Positions 22,990 through 30,976 of a DNA stretch of 33,171 bases are shown piece after piece. Location of the stretch: positions 1 to 33,171 of the forward strand of contig JANNKX010000148.1 in assembly GCA_031396505.1 (NCBI GenBank). The letters are read 5' to 3'. How positions within the stretch are numbered: position 1 is the first letter of the stretch; the number at the start of each line of letters is the position of its first letter. A model generated the notes under the pieces. It was not told the DNA's origin and did not search any database. It was given only the letters and a program-made list of their open reading frames with translations. The stretch is from JAAFHS01 sp031396505 (lineage in GTDB: Bacteria; Pseudomonadota; Alphaproteobacteria; Rhodobacterales; Rhodobacteraceae). Made by a program: the position numbers and the translations under genes.

Positions 22990-25026
22990 TCAGACATCTT
23001 TCATCAAACGCAATGCATCATAAATCGCGGCATGCGTATTGCGCGCCTCAACCGCGTCGCCAATCCGGAACAGACGAAACCCTGCAGGCCCGCCGTTCAT
23101 CATTTGCGGGCGGCCCGCAATCAAGGCGTCATAATCCACCGCACCCAGGTTTTCCGACAGCGGTTTCAGATCGAAATAGATCTCCGCCAAGGGTTGCGTC
23201 CCATGGTTGACCACGATCTGATCGTAATGCGCCGTCGTCGCCAGCGGCATGTAATCCGACCCGATCGTCGCGCGCAGCCGGTTGCCATCGCGCGCCACAC
23301 CTGTCAGCCGATAAGTGACGGTGAAGGTCACCGCCTTGTCCTGCAGCGCCCGCATATAGGGCACAAGGTTCATCGCCATCACATCGGGCGCGAATGTCCG
23401 GTCCGGCGTCATCACCTCCAACACCGCCCCGCTTTCTGCCAACAGTTGCGCCGCCTGCAGCGCCGTGTGATCCCCCGCATCGTCATACAGCAGCACATTG
23501 CTGCCCGGCTTCACATCGCCCGACAGAATATCCCAAGCCGAGACCGTCAGATCATTGCCAAAGGGCAGAATATCCTTTTCAGGCATCCCCCCTGTCGCCA
23601 CGATCACCACGTCCGGCGCGCAGGTCAGCACATCATCCGCCTCGGCCCAGGTGTTGAACCGGAATTCCACCCCCCGCGCCGCGCATTGCGCCATGCGCCA
23701 GTCGATGATCCCGATCATCTCTGCCCGGCGTTTGGTCTGTGCCGTCAGCCGCACCTGCCCTCCCGGATGGGCCGCCGCCTCGAACACCGTCACCCGGTGC
23801 CCGCGTTCTGCCGCCACCCGCGCCGCCTCCAGCCCCGCGGGCCCTGCGCCCACGATCACCACGTTTTTCGCCACCGTCGCCCGCGCAATCACATGCGGCA
23901 TCTCGCCCTCGCGCCCCGTCGCCGGGTTGTGGATGCACAGCGCCATGCCACCCTGATAGATCCGGTCCAGACAATAGGTCGCGCCCACGCAAGGCCGGAT
24001 ATCCGCTTCGCGCCCTTCGATGATCTTGCGCACTATATGCGGGTCCGCCATGTGCGCCCGCGTCATCCCCACCATATCCAACTGGCCCGATTGCACCGCA
24101 TAGCGCGCCGTCGCCACATCCGGAATCCGCGCCGCGTGAAACGTCGGCATCCCCACCTCGGCCCGCATCTGCCCCGCAAAATCCAGATGCGGTGCCGATT
24201 TCATCCCTTGGATCGGGATCATATCCGTCATCGCGGGGTCCGTATGAATACGTCCACGATTGATGTTCAGATAATCGACCTGACCCGTCGCCTTGAACAT
24301 GTGGCCAATCGCAATCCCCATTTCCGGCGTAATGCCGCCCTCTTCCACCTCATCCGGTGCAAAGCGCACACCGACAATGAAATCATCACCCACGCTAGCC
24401 CGCACGGCGGCAATGATCTCCAGCGTCAGCCGCATCCGCGTGGCCAGACTTTCCGCGCCGTAAGGCCCGTCAAGATGGTTGGTCAAGGGCGAGATGAACT
24501 GATCCAGCAGATGGCCATGGGTCATGATCTCAACCCCGTCCAGCCCCGCCGCCTTCATCCGTTCTGCCGCCGCAACAAAATCAGGAATGATCCGGGCGAT
24601 ATCCCAGTCTTCCATCGGCTTCGGAAACGCCCGATGCGCCGGTTCGCGTTCCGACGTGGACGACACCACCGGCAGCCAATCGCCCTTGTCCCACCGCGTC
24701 CGCCGCCCCAGATGCGTCAACTGGATCATCACCGCAGCACCCGCCTCGTGGCAATCATCCGCCAGACGCCGCATCCACGGCACAACCTCGTCCTTGTAGG
24801 CCAGAATATTGTTGAAAACCGGTGGTGAATCCTTGGACACCGCCGCCGACCCTGCCGTCATCGTCAGCGCCACACCCGCCTTCGCCCGTTCAAGGTGGTA
24901 CAGGCGATAGCGGTCTTTCGGCATCCCCTCCTCGGGGTAGGCTGGCTCGTGGCTGGTGGTCATGATCCGGTTGCGCAACGTCAGATGTTTTAGCTGGTAA
25001 GGTTGCAGCAGCGGATCAGTCGACAT
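22990..25026 (-). CDS. FMN/FAD/Fe-S NADH:flavin oxidoreductase, trimethylamine dehydrogenase / N-methylproline demethylase type
   Basis: 678-aa two-part oxidoreductase: an N-terminal Old-Yellow-Enzyme TIM barrel (1-340) and a C-terminal FAD/NAD-binding part with VIVGAGPAGLEAARVA (GxGxxG at 393-398). Between them lies the Fe-S segment RPCVGATYC...C, with Cys346, Cys352 and Cys364 but Ala349 where trimethylamine dehydrogenase has a cysteine. The barrel has HGHLLDQFISPLTN, where most OYE relatives have a catalytic Tyr (HGY). From memory both features occur in the stachydrine/N-methylproline demethylase subgroup, so a methylated amine or betaine substrate is likely but unproven. The ATG 25024-25026 is chosen over the GTG one codon upstream, with AGGA in place. 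No obvious operon partner. Confidence 0.85.
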   Translation of the reverse strand: MSTDPLLQPYQLKHLTLRNRIMTTSHEPAYPEEGMPKDRYRLYHLERAKAGVALTMTAGSAAVSKDSPPVFNNILAYKDEVVPWMRRLADDCHEAGAAVMIQLTHLGRRTRWDKGDWLPVVSSTSEREPAHRAFPKPMEDWDIARIIPDFVAAAERMKAAGLDGVEIMTHGHLLDQFISPLTNHLDGPYGAESLATRMRLTLEIIAAVRASVGDDFIVGVRFAPDEVEEGGITPEMGIAIGHMFKATGQVDYLNINRGRIHTDPAMTDMIPIQGMKSAPHLDFAGQMRAEVGMPTFHAARIPDVATARYAVQSGQLDMVGMTRAHMADPHIVRKIIEGREADIRPCVGATYCLDRIYQGGMALCIHNPATGREGEMPHVIARATVAKNVVIVGAGPAGLEAARVAAERGHRVTVFEAAAHPGGQVRLTAQTKRRAEMIGIIDWRMAQCAARGVEFRFNTWAEADDVLTCAPDVVIVATGGMPEKDILPFGNDLTVSAWDILSGDVKPGSNVLLYDDAGDHTALQAAQLLAESGAVLEVMTPDRTFAPDVMAMNLVPYMRALQDKAVTFTVTYRLTGVARDGNRLRATIGSDYMPLATTAHYDQIVVNHGTQPLAEIYFDLKPLSENLGAVDYDALIAGRPQMMNGGPAGFRLFRIGDAVEARNTHAAIYDALRLMKDV

Positions 25027-25129
25027 CACAAGTTCCTATCGGTGCAAACGCGCCGCAAACTGTCGCGCAATTGGGCATGCGTGTGTTAGCCCCAAACGCG
25101 ACCTTTGCACAGCGAAACCCGCCCTCCGC

Positions 25130-26518
25130 CTAGACTTCGATCCGGGTGTTCTGCCCCTTGGCAAGGTCCGGCGGTGCCGTCAGCCTGCCGACCGGCCAAC
25201 TGACCTCGACAATCGCGCCACCGCGTTCTGGGCGTTCCACCGGATCAAGAAACGGGTCCGACCCGTTTGCGAAGGTCAATGCCGCGCCCGACCGCTCCAG
25301 CAGCGTTTTGGCAATGAACAGGCCAAGGCCCATCCCCTCATAGCCGGGCCGGTCATGCACGCCGTCCGTAAACCGTCGTGACCGGACGAAAGGATCGCCT
25401 ATCCGCCCCAGAACATGTGGCGCAAAGCCGTCCCCATCGTCCGAAATGCGCACTGTGATCGTTTGCTCCGTCCATTCCGCGTCCACCCAAACCGACGTGT
25501 GCGCAAAATCCACCGCGTTTTGCACAAGATTGCGCAACCCATGCACGATTTCCGGCTTGCGCAGCACGCTGGGTTGCCGCTCCGTGCCGCCCGGCCCCGG
25601 CTGCAACCCGAAATGCACCGTCTTGCCACGCATCACGTGTGGCTCTGCCGCTTCTTTCAGCACCGCCCCCAACGGCCCTTGCCGCAGATGCAGATCATCC
25701 TTGCCCGCCCGCCCCATCCCCCGCAGAATATCGCGGCAGCGGTCCGCCTGATCGCGGATCAGCTTGGCATCTTCCCACAACTCCGGCTTGTCCTTCAGCT
25801 CCGCCATCAATTCGGCACTGACCAGCTTGATTGTCGCCAGCGGCGTGCCCAGCTCATGCGCCGCCGCCGCGACCACGCCCCCCAGATCCGTCAGCTTTTG
25901 TTCCCGCGCCAGTGCCATCTGCGTCGCCAGCAGGGCCTCTGCCATGATCCGCATTTCCAATGCGATCCGCCGCGAATAAAGCCCCAGAAACACGATCCCC
26001 ACCACGATCGCCATCCAGAACCCGAATTCGAACAGGCGCGGCACCTCAAGAATGCCGCCGTCATCATACCGCAGCGGCACATTGAAAAACGCCGCCACCG
26101 TCACCAGCGCAATCGCCAGCGCCCCCAACATCACCGTGCTGCGCAATTGCAGTGCCGACGCCGAGATCGTCACCGGCACCAGAATAAGCAGGGCAAACGG
26201 ATTGGTCAGCCCCCCTGTCAACAGCACAAGAAACGACAGTTGCGAAAGATCAAACAGCAGCGTCAGCATCGCTTCAAGCTCGCTCAGGCGCTTGTTTTCA
26301 GGCAGCAGATACACCGAAATCAGGTTTGCCACCACCGACGCACCGACCGCCGCATAGCATAACAGCAGTGGCAATTGCACACCGAACCAGTTGTCGGCAA
26401 CCGTGATTGCCGTCAACTGCCCCCAGATCGCCATCCACCGCAGCAGGATAAGCGTGCGCAACCGCACCCAATCGCTGCGCGTGTCGCGTGAAAGCGTGGC
26501 TACATTCGCCGTCAGCAT
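25130..26518 (-). CDS. regB: Redox-sensing histidine kinase RegB (PrrB)
   Basis: Membrane sensor kinase of the RegB/RegA (PrrB/PrrA) system that controls photosynthesis, respiration, CO2 and N2 fixation genes in response to redox state. 462 aa from ATG 26516-26518; a GTG nine codons upstream is possible. Six hydrophobic segments in the first 180 residues contain the quinone-binding heptad GGLTNPF at 102-108. The phosphorylated His221 lies in AAAHELGTPLATI, and the redox-active Cys261 in QADRCRDIL corresponds to RegB Cys265 of Rhodobacter capsulatus. N box LRNLVQNAVDFA and G boxes SDDGDGF and GMGLGLFIAKTLL complete the kinase domain. It diverges from senC across 84 bp. Confidence 0.97.
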   Translation of the reverse strand: MLTANVATLSRDTRSDWVRLRTLILLRWMAIWGQLTAITVADNWFGVQLPLLLCYAAVGASVVANLISVYLLPENKRLSELEAMLTLLFDLSQLSFLVLLTGGLTNPFALLILVPVTISASALQLRSTVMLGALAIALVTVAAFFNVPLRYDDGGILEVPRLFEFGFWMAIVVGIVFLGLYSRRIALEMRIMAEALLATQMALAREQKLTDLGGVVAAAAHELGTPLATIKLVSAELMAELKDKPELWEDAKLIRDQADRCRDILRGMGRAGKDDLHLRQGPLGAVLKEAAEPHVMRGKTVHFGLQPGPGGTERQPSVLRKPEIVHGLRNLVQNAVDFAHTSVWVDAEWTEQTITVRISDDGDGFAPHVLGRIGDPFVRSRRFTDGVHDRPGYEGMGLGLFIAKTLLERSGAALTFANGSDPFLDPVERPERGGAIVEVSWPVGRLTAPPDLAKGQNTRIEV

Positions 26519-26602
26519 GTTGCGTTGCTCTTTCCCACGACCCACCTCATAGTTAAAGCATCATACGCGCAGATCAATCCAACACCGTCCTCGGGGGGAA
26601 CC

Positions 26603-27223
26603 ATGTCAAAAACCATTGCAGCCGTCGGTATCGTCGCCGTCGCAGGCATGATTGGTGGCACCTATCTTTATACACTTTATACAGCATCTAACGATCCTTT
26701 TGCCGATTGCCGTGGATCGGCCATTGCCGGCGCGGGTGATATCGGCGGCCCCTTCACCCTTGTCGATACCACTGGCACCACCGTCACAGACACGCAGGTT
26801 ATTACACAACCCAGCCTTGTATATTTCGGCTATACCTTTTGCCCTGATGTCTGCCCCTTCGATGCCGCCCGCAATGCCGAAGCCGTCGATATTCTTGAAG
26901 AACGCGGAATTGCCGCCACGCCGGTTTTCATCACGATCGACCCCGCCCGTGATACACCCGCGGTTTTGGGCGAATTCGCCGCGAATATACATCCGGCTAT
27001 GATCGGCTTGACCGGATCGGAAGAACAGATCAATGCCGCCTCAATGGCCTACCGCACAATCTATCAAAAACGCGAAACCGGTGACGAATTCTATCTGATG
27101 GATCATTCCGTCTATACCTATCTGGTTTTGCCCGAAGTCGGCTTTGTCGATTTCTTTGGCCGCGAGGCCACCGCCGAAGAAATTGCTGACCGTGTCGCCT
27201 GTTACGCCGAAGCCCGGACATGA
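26603..27223 (+). CDS. senC: SCO1/SenC/PrrC family copper-binding protein
   Basis: Thioredoxin-fold, membrane-anchored protein that delivers copper to cytochrome c oxidase (Cu centre of cbb3/aa3 enzymes) and in Rhodobacter feeds redox information to RegB/PrrB. 206 aa. An N-terminal membrane anchor at about 5-27; copper ligands Cys80 and Cys84 in FGYTFCPDVCP and His168 in LMDHSVYTYL; all three are present. The ATG at 26603 is preceded by a strong GGGGGGA ribosome-binding site. It is divergent from regB and followed by regA after 70 bp, as in Rhodobacter. Confidence 0.97.
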   Translation: MSKTIAAVGIVAVAGMIGGTYLYTLYTASNDPFADCRGSAIAGAGDIGGPFTLVDTTGTTVTDTQVITQPSLVYFGYTFCPDVCPFDAARNAEAVDILEERGIAATPVFITIDPARDTPAVLGEFAANIHPAMIGLTGSEEQINAASMAYRTIYQKRETGDEFYLMDHSVYTYLVLPEVGFVDFFGREATAEEIADRVACYAEART

Positions 27224-27238
27224 CGCTGCGTGAAAAAA

Positions 27239-27266
27239 TTGAAATGCTGCGACAGGTCGCTAGATA
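27239..27266 (+). promoter_or_regulatory. Possible promoter of regA
   Basis: TTGAAA (27239-27244) and TAGATA (27261-27266) are separated by 16 bp in the senC-regA gap, about 28 bp before the regA start. The -35 is close to consensus, the -10 less so. It would let regA be made independently of senC. Confidence 0.35.
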
Positions 27267-27293
27267 CACGGTTAGCAAGGGGAGAAATCTGTG

Positions 27294-27848
27294 ATGGCTG
27301 ATAATCTTAGTCCCAATCTGGGCACCGACCGGACGCTATTATTGGTCGATGACGACGAATCCTTCGTCAAACGGCTGGCCAAGGCGATGGAAAAACGGGG
27401 ATTTACGGCCGAAACTGCAGAAAGCGTTGCCGCAGGCCGCGCGATTGCGCTGACGCGCGCGCCCGCCTATGCCGTCGTCGATCTGCGGCTTGAAGACGGC
27501 AATGGCCTTGATGTGGTCGAGGCTTTGCGCGAAACGCGCCCCGATTGCCAGATTGTCGTGCTGACCGGGTATGGTGCAATCGCCACCGCCGTCGCCGCCG
27601 TCAAGATCGGCGCAATTGATTACCTGTCAAAGCCCGCTGATGCCGACGATATCACCAATGCCTTGTTGGCCCGCAGCGATGCCCTGCCACCGCCGCCCGA
27701 AAACCCGATGAGCGCGGATCGCGTGCGCTGGGAACATATTCAACGGGTTTATGAAATGTGCGACCGCAACGTTTCCGAAACCGCCCGTCGCCTGAACATG
27801 CACCGCCGTACATTGCAGCGCATTCTTGCCAAGCGCAGCCCAAAATAA
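27294..27848 (+). CDS. regA: Redox response regulator RegA (PrrA)
   Basis: DNA-binding response regulator partner of RegB. 184 aa from ATG 27294 (a GTG directly before it, 27291, would add one residue). Receiver domain: acidic pocket LVDDDESF with Asp19-Asp21, phospho-acceptor Asp63 in VVDLRLEDGNGLDVV, the switch Thr in VVLTGYGAIATAV, and the conserved Lys in YLSKPADADDI. A proline-rich linker (PPPPEN) leads to the Fis-like helix-turn-helix NVSETARRLNMHRRTLQRILAK, which is nearly invariant across RegA proteins. AAGGGGAG lies upstream. Likely targets in this organism cannot be read from the window. Confidence 0.98.
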   Translation: MADNLSPNLGTDRTLLLVDDDESFVKRLAKAMEKRGFTAETAESVAAGRAIALTRAPAYAVVDLRLEDGNGLDVVEALRETRPDCQIVVLTGYGAIATAVAAVKIGAIDYLSKPADADDITNALLARSDALPPPPENPMSADRVRWEHIQRVYEMCDRNVSETARRLNMHRRTLQRILAKRSPK

Positions 27849-27857
27849 TTCGGGGAC

Positions 27858-27886
27858 TTGCCCGTCCATATTGCCGCCGTTATAAC
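27858..27886 (+). promoter_or_regulatory. Probable promoter of hvrA
   Basis: TTGCCC (27858-27863) and TATAAC (27881-27886) are separated by 17 bp in the regA-hvrA gap. The -10 differs from consensus at one base. The predicted transcript would start about 23 bp before the hvrA ATG. Confidence 0.5.
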
Positions 27887-27915
27887 CTCCGTTAAATGAA
27901 TGAAAGGATATAACA

Positions 27916-28230
27916 ATGTCGATTGATTTGGGCGATATGACCCTGAAGGAACTCAAAGACCTGTACGCCCGCGTTGGCAAGGCGATTGCCGGTTTTGATG
28001 ACCGCAAAAGAAAAGAGGCGATTGCCGAACTTGAAGAGGTCGCACGCGCCAAAGGGTTTTCCCTTGCCGAACTGACAGGCTCTGTTGTCGTGCGCAAACG
28101 TGCGCCGGCCGTCGCCAAATACGTAAACCCCGCCGATAAATCCGATACCTGGTCCGGTCGTGGGCGCAAGCCGCGCTGGTTCGTCGCCGCCCTGAATGCG
28201 GGCAAAACACCTCGCGATTTGGCGATTTGA
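27916..28230 (+). CDS. hvrA: H-NS family nucleoid protein HvrA
   Basis: Small H-NS-type DNA-binding protein (104 aa). In Rhodobacter capsulatus HvrA lies downstream of regA and modulates photosynthesis and nitrogen-fixation genes; the R. sphaeroides counterpart is Spb. Seen: an N-terminal charged coiled-coil region (about 8-50, LKELKDLYARVGKAIAGF through EVARAKGFSLAEL) and the C-terminal DNA-binding hook DTWSGRGRKPRWF at 77-89, which matches the consensus of alphaproteobacterial H-NS proteins, followed by LNAGKTPRDLAI. AAAGGA lies upstream of the ATG. Order regB < > senC regA hvrA matches Rhodobacter. Confidence 0.93.
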   Translation: MSIDLGDMTLKELKDLYARVGKAIAGFDDRKRKEAIAELEEVARAKGFSLAELTGSVVVRKRAPAVAKYVNPADKSDTWSGRGRKPRWFVAALNAGKTPRDLAI

Positions 28231-28235
28231 TACCC

Positions 28236-29075
28236 CTACCTGTGCGGCGGTGCGATTGACGCAACCGCCGCACGGGCCGCCGTGACCATCGGGTCAATCG
28301 TTTCGCGCAGAATTTGCACCCGGTCATATCGCGCCGGGTCGCGGGCCACCGCCGCGCGCAGGGCGTCACCAAACACCATCCGCAGCGTCGTGCCGATATT
28401 GAACTTGCACACTGTTGTTCGCTCCGCGATGATCTGCCGTTGATCCGGCGCAATCCCCGATCCGCCGTGCAGCACCAGTGGCAATGTGGGCGCGGCCTGC
28501 GCCATTGCCGCCAACACCGCCAGATTCACCACGGCCCCCGGCGCGTCCATCAAGTGATTGTTGCCGACCGACACCGCCAACGCATCAATCCTCGTCTCTG
28601 CCGCAAAGCGTGCCACCTCATCCACATCCGTACCGCGCGACACGGCCCCCTGATGGTACCCGACATAGCCCAGCTCGGCCTCGACCGACACGCCCTGCCG
28701 ATGCGCCAGATCAACGATTTCCGCTGTATGAACGACGTTTTCAGTAAACGACAGCGCCGATCCGTCATACATGACCGATGTAAAGCCGCAGTCGATGGCC
28801 TGCGCGCAAACCGCCAACCCCTCGCCATGATCCAGATGCGCTACCACCGGCACCGACGCCCCTTCGGCCAGTGTGCGGAACATCGCGCCCAGCACTGGCA
28901 GCGGCGTATGTGCCCGGCAACCGGGGCCCGCCTGCAAGATCACCGGTCGTCCTTCGGCCTCGGCGGCGCGCACAAACGCCACCGCGTCTTCCCAGCCCAG
29001 CACGACAAACCCTGCCACCGCCGATCCGTCGCGCAGACAGGGGCGCAGCACATCAGATAGCGTGGCAAGCGTCAT
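28236..29075 (-). CDS. Class II aldolase of the inositol locus (IolJ-like)
   Basis: Zn-dependent class II aldolase (fructose-bisphosphate/tagatose-bisphosphate family), 279 aa. In inositol loci such a protein (IolJ) splits 2-deoxy-5-keto-gluconate 6-phosphate to malonate semialdehyde and dihydroxyacetone phosphate. Seen: catalytic Asp82 and Zn ligand His83 in HLDHGE, SVMYDGSALSFTENV, the EAELG segment at 132-136, a His at 174 (SVGNNHLMD, where classical enzymes have GTxHG), His203 in LHGGSGI, and KFNIGTTLR. Identity as IolJ rests on its place: its start overlaps iolB by four bases. It lacks the usual active-site context of FbaA, so gluconeogenic FBP aldolase is less likely. Confidence 0.85.
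   Translation of the reverse strand: MTLATLSDVLRPCLRDGSAVAGFVVLGWEDAVAFVRAAEAEGRPVILQAGPGCRAHTPLPVLGAMFRTLAEGASVPVVAHLDHGEGLAVCAQAIDCGFTSVMYDGSALSFTENVVHTAEIVDLAHRQGVSVEAELGYVGYHQGAVSRGTDVDEVARFAAETRIDALAVSVGNNHLMDAPGAVVNLAVLAAMAQAAPTLPLVLHGGSGIAPDQRQIIAERTTVCKFNIGTTLRMVFGDALRAAVARDPARYDRVQILRETIDPMVTAARAAVASIAPPHR
28242..28273. terminator. Strong hairpin at the shared 3' end of hvrA and the aldolase gene
   Basis: GTGCGGCGGT (28242-28251) pairs with ACCGCCGCAC (28264-28273); three more G-C pairs inside extend the stem to about 13 bp with one bulged A and a five-base loop. It lies 11 bases after the hvrA stop and within the last codons of the convergent aldolase gene. No T-run follows on either strand, so it may stabilise 3' ends or aid Rho-dependent termination rather than act as an intrinsic terminator. 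Confidence 0.4.
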
Positions 29076-29914
29076 TTGAATTTGGCGATCATGTCTTTGA
29101 TGCCCGGAATCGTCTCGATTTGGTCAGCATGGCTTGGCTGGAAATACTGTACCAGCGACCGCTGACTTTGCCCTGCAAGAATGGTGAAATAATACATCTC
29201 ATACCCCGGCAGCACGCAACACGGGTGATACCCCTTGTCCAACGCAATCGTCGATCCGTTCACGATGTGATAAGCATCCCCCGGCTGGCCGTCTTCGCGC
29301 TGCAACATCTGTACACCCGATCCATGGGCCGGATTGAACCGAAAATTATACGCCTCGTCGTGCCGCGTTTCCACGGGCAGGCGGTCCGTATCATGCTTGT
29401 GGCTGGGAAATCCCGACCACCCTCCCGCGCCCACCGTATACAGTTCCGACACCAACAGACGCCCCACCCGGCCATGGTATTTTGTTCCCAGGATGTGCTT
29501 GATCTTGCGATGCGTCTTGGTGTCGTCCGATCCGTATTGAATAGGGTCGATATCGCCTGCACGAATGGCAAAAGGGGCAAGCTTAGTGTCGTATTTTGCA
29601 CCTGCGACAAACACCTCCGCGCGATCTGACACGCATGTCACATCCGCCGCCATGCCCGCTGGCACATAAACCCCTTCCGGTTCGCCATCCCAGACGTTTT
29701 CGCGCCGCAGCCCGATTTCGGCAAAGCGTTCACGGCCCACCTGAACATCCACCGTCCCTGTTGCCGGCACGATGCAGGTTTCATACCCTGCCACATCTGA
29801 CGCGAAACGATCCCCCTGCCGCAGTTTGATGATGTTGAAATACACCAACGGCACCACGGGATGGTCCGCGCCAATAATGGCCTGATTGTGGTTGTCATAG
29901 GGGGCGATGTGCAT
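29072..29914 (-). CDS. iolB: 5-deoxy-glucuronate isomerase
   Basis: Converts 5-deoxy-glucuronate to 2-deoxy-5-keto-gluconate in myo-inositol catabolism. Bicupin protein of 280 aa, the usual length. Metal-site region of the second cupin: FPSHKHDTDR, PVETRHDEAYNFRFNP and DKGYHPCCVLPGYEMYYF, giving the His/His/Glu/His set of the family. The first cupin has a less conserved IVPATGTVDVQV core. The ATG is at 29912-29914; nine bases separate it from the end of iolC upstream, and its stop overlaps the aldolase start. It belongs to the leftward arm iolC-iolB-aldolase. Confidence 0.96.
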   Translation of the reverse strand: MHIAPYDNHNQAIIGADHPVVPLVYFNIIKLRQGDRFASDVAGYETCIVPATGTVDVQVGRERFAEIGLRRENVWDGEPEGVYVPAGMAADVTCVSDRAEVFVAGAKYDTKLAPFAIRAGDIDPIQYGSDDTKTHRKIKHILGTKYHGRVGRLLVSELYTVGAGGWSGFPSHKHDTDRLPVETRHDEAYNFRFNPAHGSGVQMLQREDGQPGDAYHIVNGSTIALDKGYHPCCVLPGYEMYYFTILAGQSQRSLVQYFQPSHADQIETIPGIKDMIAKFK

Positions 29915-29923
29915 GGTGACCTC

Positions 29924-30889
29924 TCAATACTGTGCCATAAAGGCGTCAAGTGCGGCGGTATCCGGTGATGCGGGCGCGCATCCGACGCCCGCAACAATCA
30001 TTGCGGCCGTCGCCGCCCCGCGCTGCACCGCCCGGTCCAGCGTGTGACCCTGCGCCAGCCCCGCCAGCAGCCCACCCATGAACCCATCCCCCGCGCCCAT
30101 CGGCTTTTGCGCCGTCACGGGGAAAATGCCGGTCACAAAGTGATAATCCGGCGTAAACGTCTCGGCCCCCTCGGCCCCGCGTTTATACACCGCCAGCAAT
30201 GCGCCGTCCTGCGCCATTTCCCGCGCCAGCGCCCGCCCCGCCGCATGGCCGCCTGCCATCAGGCCAAATTCGTCGTCGTTGCCCACCACGATATCCGCCG
30301 CCCGCGCCGCCGTCAGACAGACGGTCGCCGCCTCATCCACCGATCCCCACGAATAGGCCCGGTAATCCACATCCAGCACCACCAAAGCCCCCGCTGCCCG
30401 TGCCCGCGCGATGGCCAGCATCGCAGCCCTCCGCGACGGTTCTGCCGCCAGCGCCGTACCGGTCACGATCAAGGCCGCAACCGGGGCAAAGTCGACCGCC
30501 CCAATATCCGTCTCTGACAAGGCAAAATCGGCGGCTCCATTGCGATAAAGCACCGTCTGACAATCGCTGGCACAGGTTTCCGTCACCGCAAGCGATGTCC
30601 GCAGCCCACCCGCCTGCAAAAGTACATGCCGCGTGTCCACGCCGTAGCCACGCAATTGCCCAAGGCAATACTGCCCCACCGCATCATCCGACACCCGCGT
30701 CAGCAGCGCGGCCTCTGCCCCCTGCCGCGCCAGCGCCACCGCGATATTGCCCGCCGATCCGCCGATCGCGGGGAAAAACGCCGTCGCATCCTGCACCCGC
30801 GTTCCCGGCGGATCGGCGTACAGATCCATCCCCACGCGCCCCAGCACCACAAATCGGTTCAGACGCATTCGTTGCCACAGCCGCTGCAT
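29924..30889 (-). CDS. iolC: 5-dehydro-2-deoxygluconokinase
   Basis: PfkB-family kinase that phosphorylates 2-deoxy-5-keto-gluconate (DKG) to DKG-6-phosphate. 321 aa. Seen: N-terminal VVLGRVGMDLYADPPG, the substrate-binding GGSAGNIAVALARQG, a signature of IolC-type members, VVLDVDYRAYSWG, NDDEF, and the ATP-binding/catalytic PMGAGDGFMGGLLAGL (Asp of GAGD). It is not fused to a DUF2090-type C-terminal aldolase domain as in some alphaproteobacteria, which fits the separate aldolase gene here. The ATG at 30887-30889 has AAGGG upstream; a second ATG seven codons in has no such site. First gene of the leftward arm. Confidence 0.96.
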   Translation of the reverse strand: MQRLWQRMRLNRFVVLGRVGMDLYADPPGTRVQDATAFFPAIGGSAGNIAVALARQGAEAALLTRVSDDAVGQYCLGQLRGYGVDTRHVLLQAGGLRTSLAVTETCASDCQTVLYRNGAADFALSETDIGAVDFAPVAALIVTGTALAAEPSRRAAMLAIARARAAGALVVLDVDYRAYSWGSVDEAATVCLTAARAADIVVGNDDEFGLMAGGHAAGRALAREMAQDGALLAVYKRGAEGAETFTPDYHFVTGIFPVTAQKPMGAGDGFMGGLLAGLAQGHTLDRAVQRGAATAAMIVAGVGCAPASPDTAALDAFMAQY

Positions 30890-30911
30890 TTGTTGCCCTT
30901 GTGCAAGCCCA

Positions 30912-30941
30912 TTGACGCATCACTTGCAGCCACGCTACTAT
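30912..30941 (+). promoter_or_regulatory. Probable promoter of the iolG arm
   Basis: TTGACG (30912-30917), an 18-bp spacer and TACTAT (30936-30941) form a good sigma70-type promoter in the 87-bp divergent gap. Transcription would start inside the adjacent operator palindrome, so repression by steric block is expected. Confidence 0.6.
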
Positions 30942-30942
30942 T

Positions 30943-30960
30943 TTTGTAATCGATTGCAAA
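30943..30960. promoter_or_regulatory. LacI-family operator palindrome of the inositol locus
   Basis: TTTGTAATCGATTGCAAA is an 18-bp palindrome with a central CG and a single unpaired position, the form bound by LacI/GalR-type repressors. It sits two bases downstream of the iolG -10 element and 54 bp upstream of the iolC start, so one repressor could control both arms. The regulator gene is not in the window. Confidence 0.72.
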
Positions 30961-30976
30961 CAGATTTGGCAGGTCA

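Noticed and set aside
23032..24828. Open frame of 598 codons on the plus strand opposite the flavin oxidoreductase
   Set aside because: Biased towards Arg/His/Pro with no motifs; it is the mirror of the high-GC third positions of the real gene.
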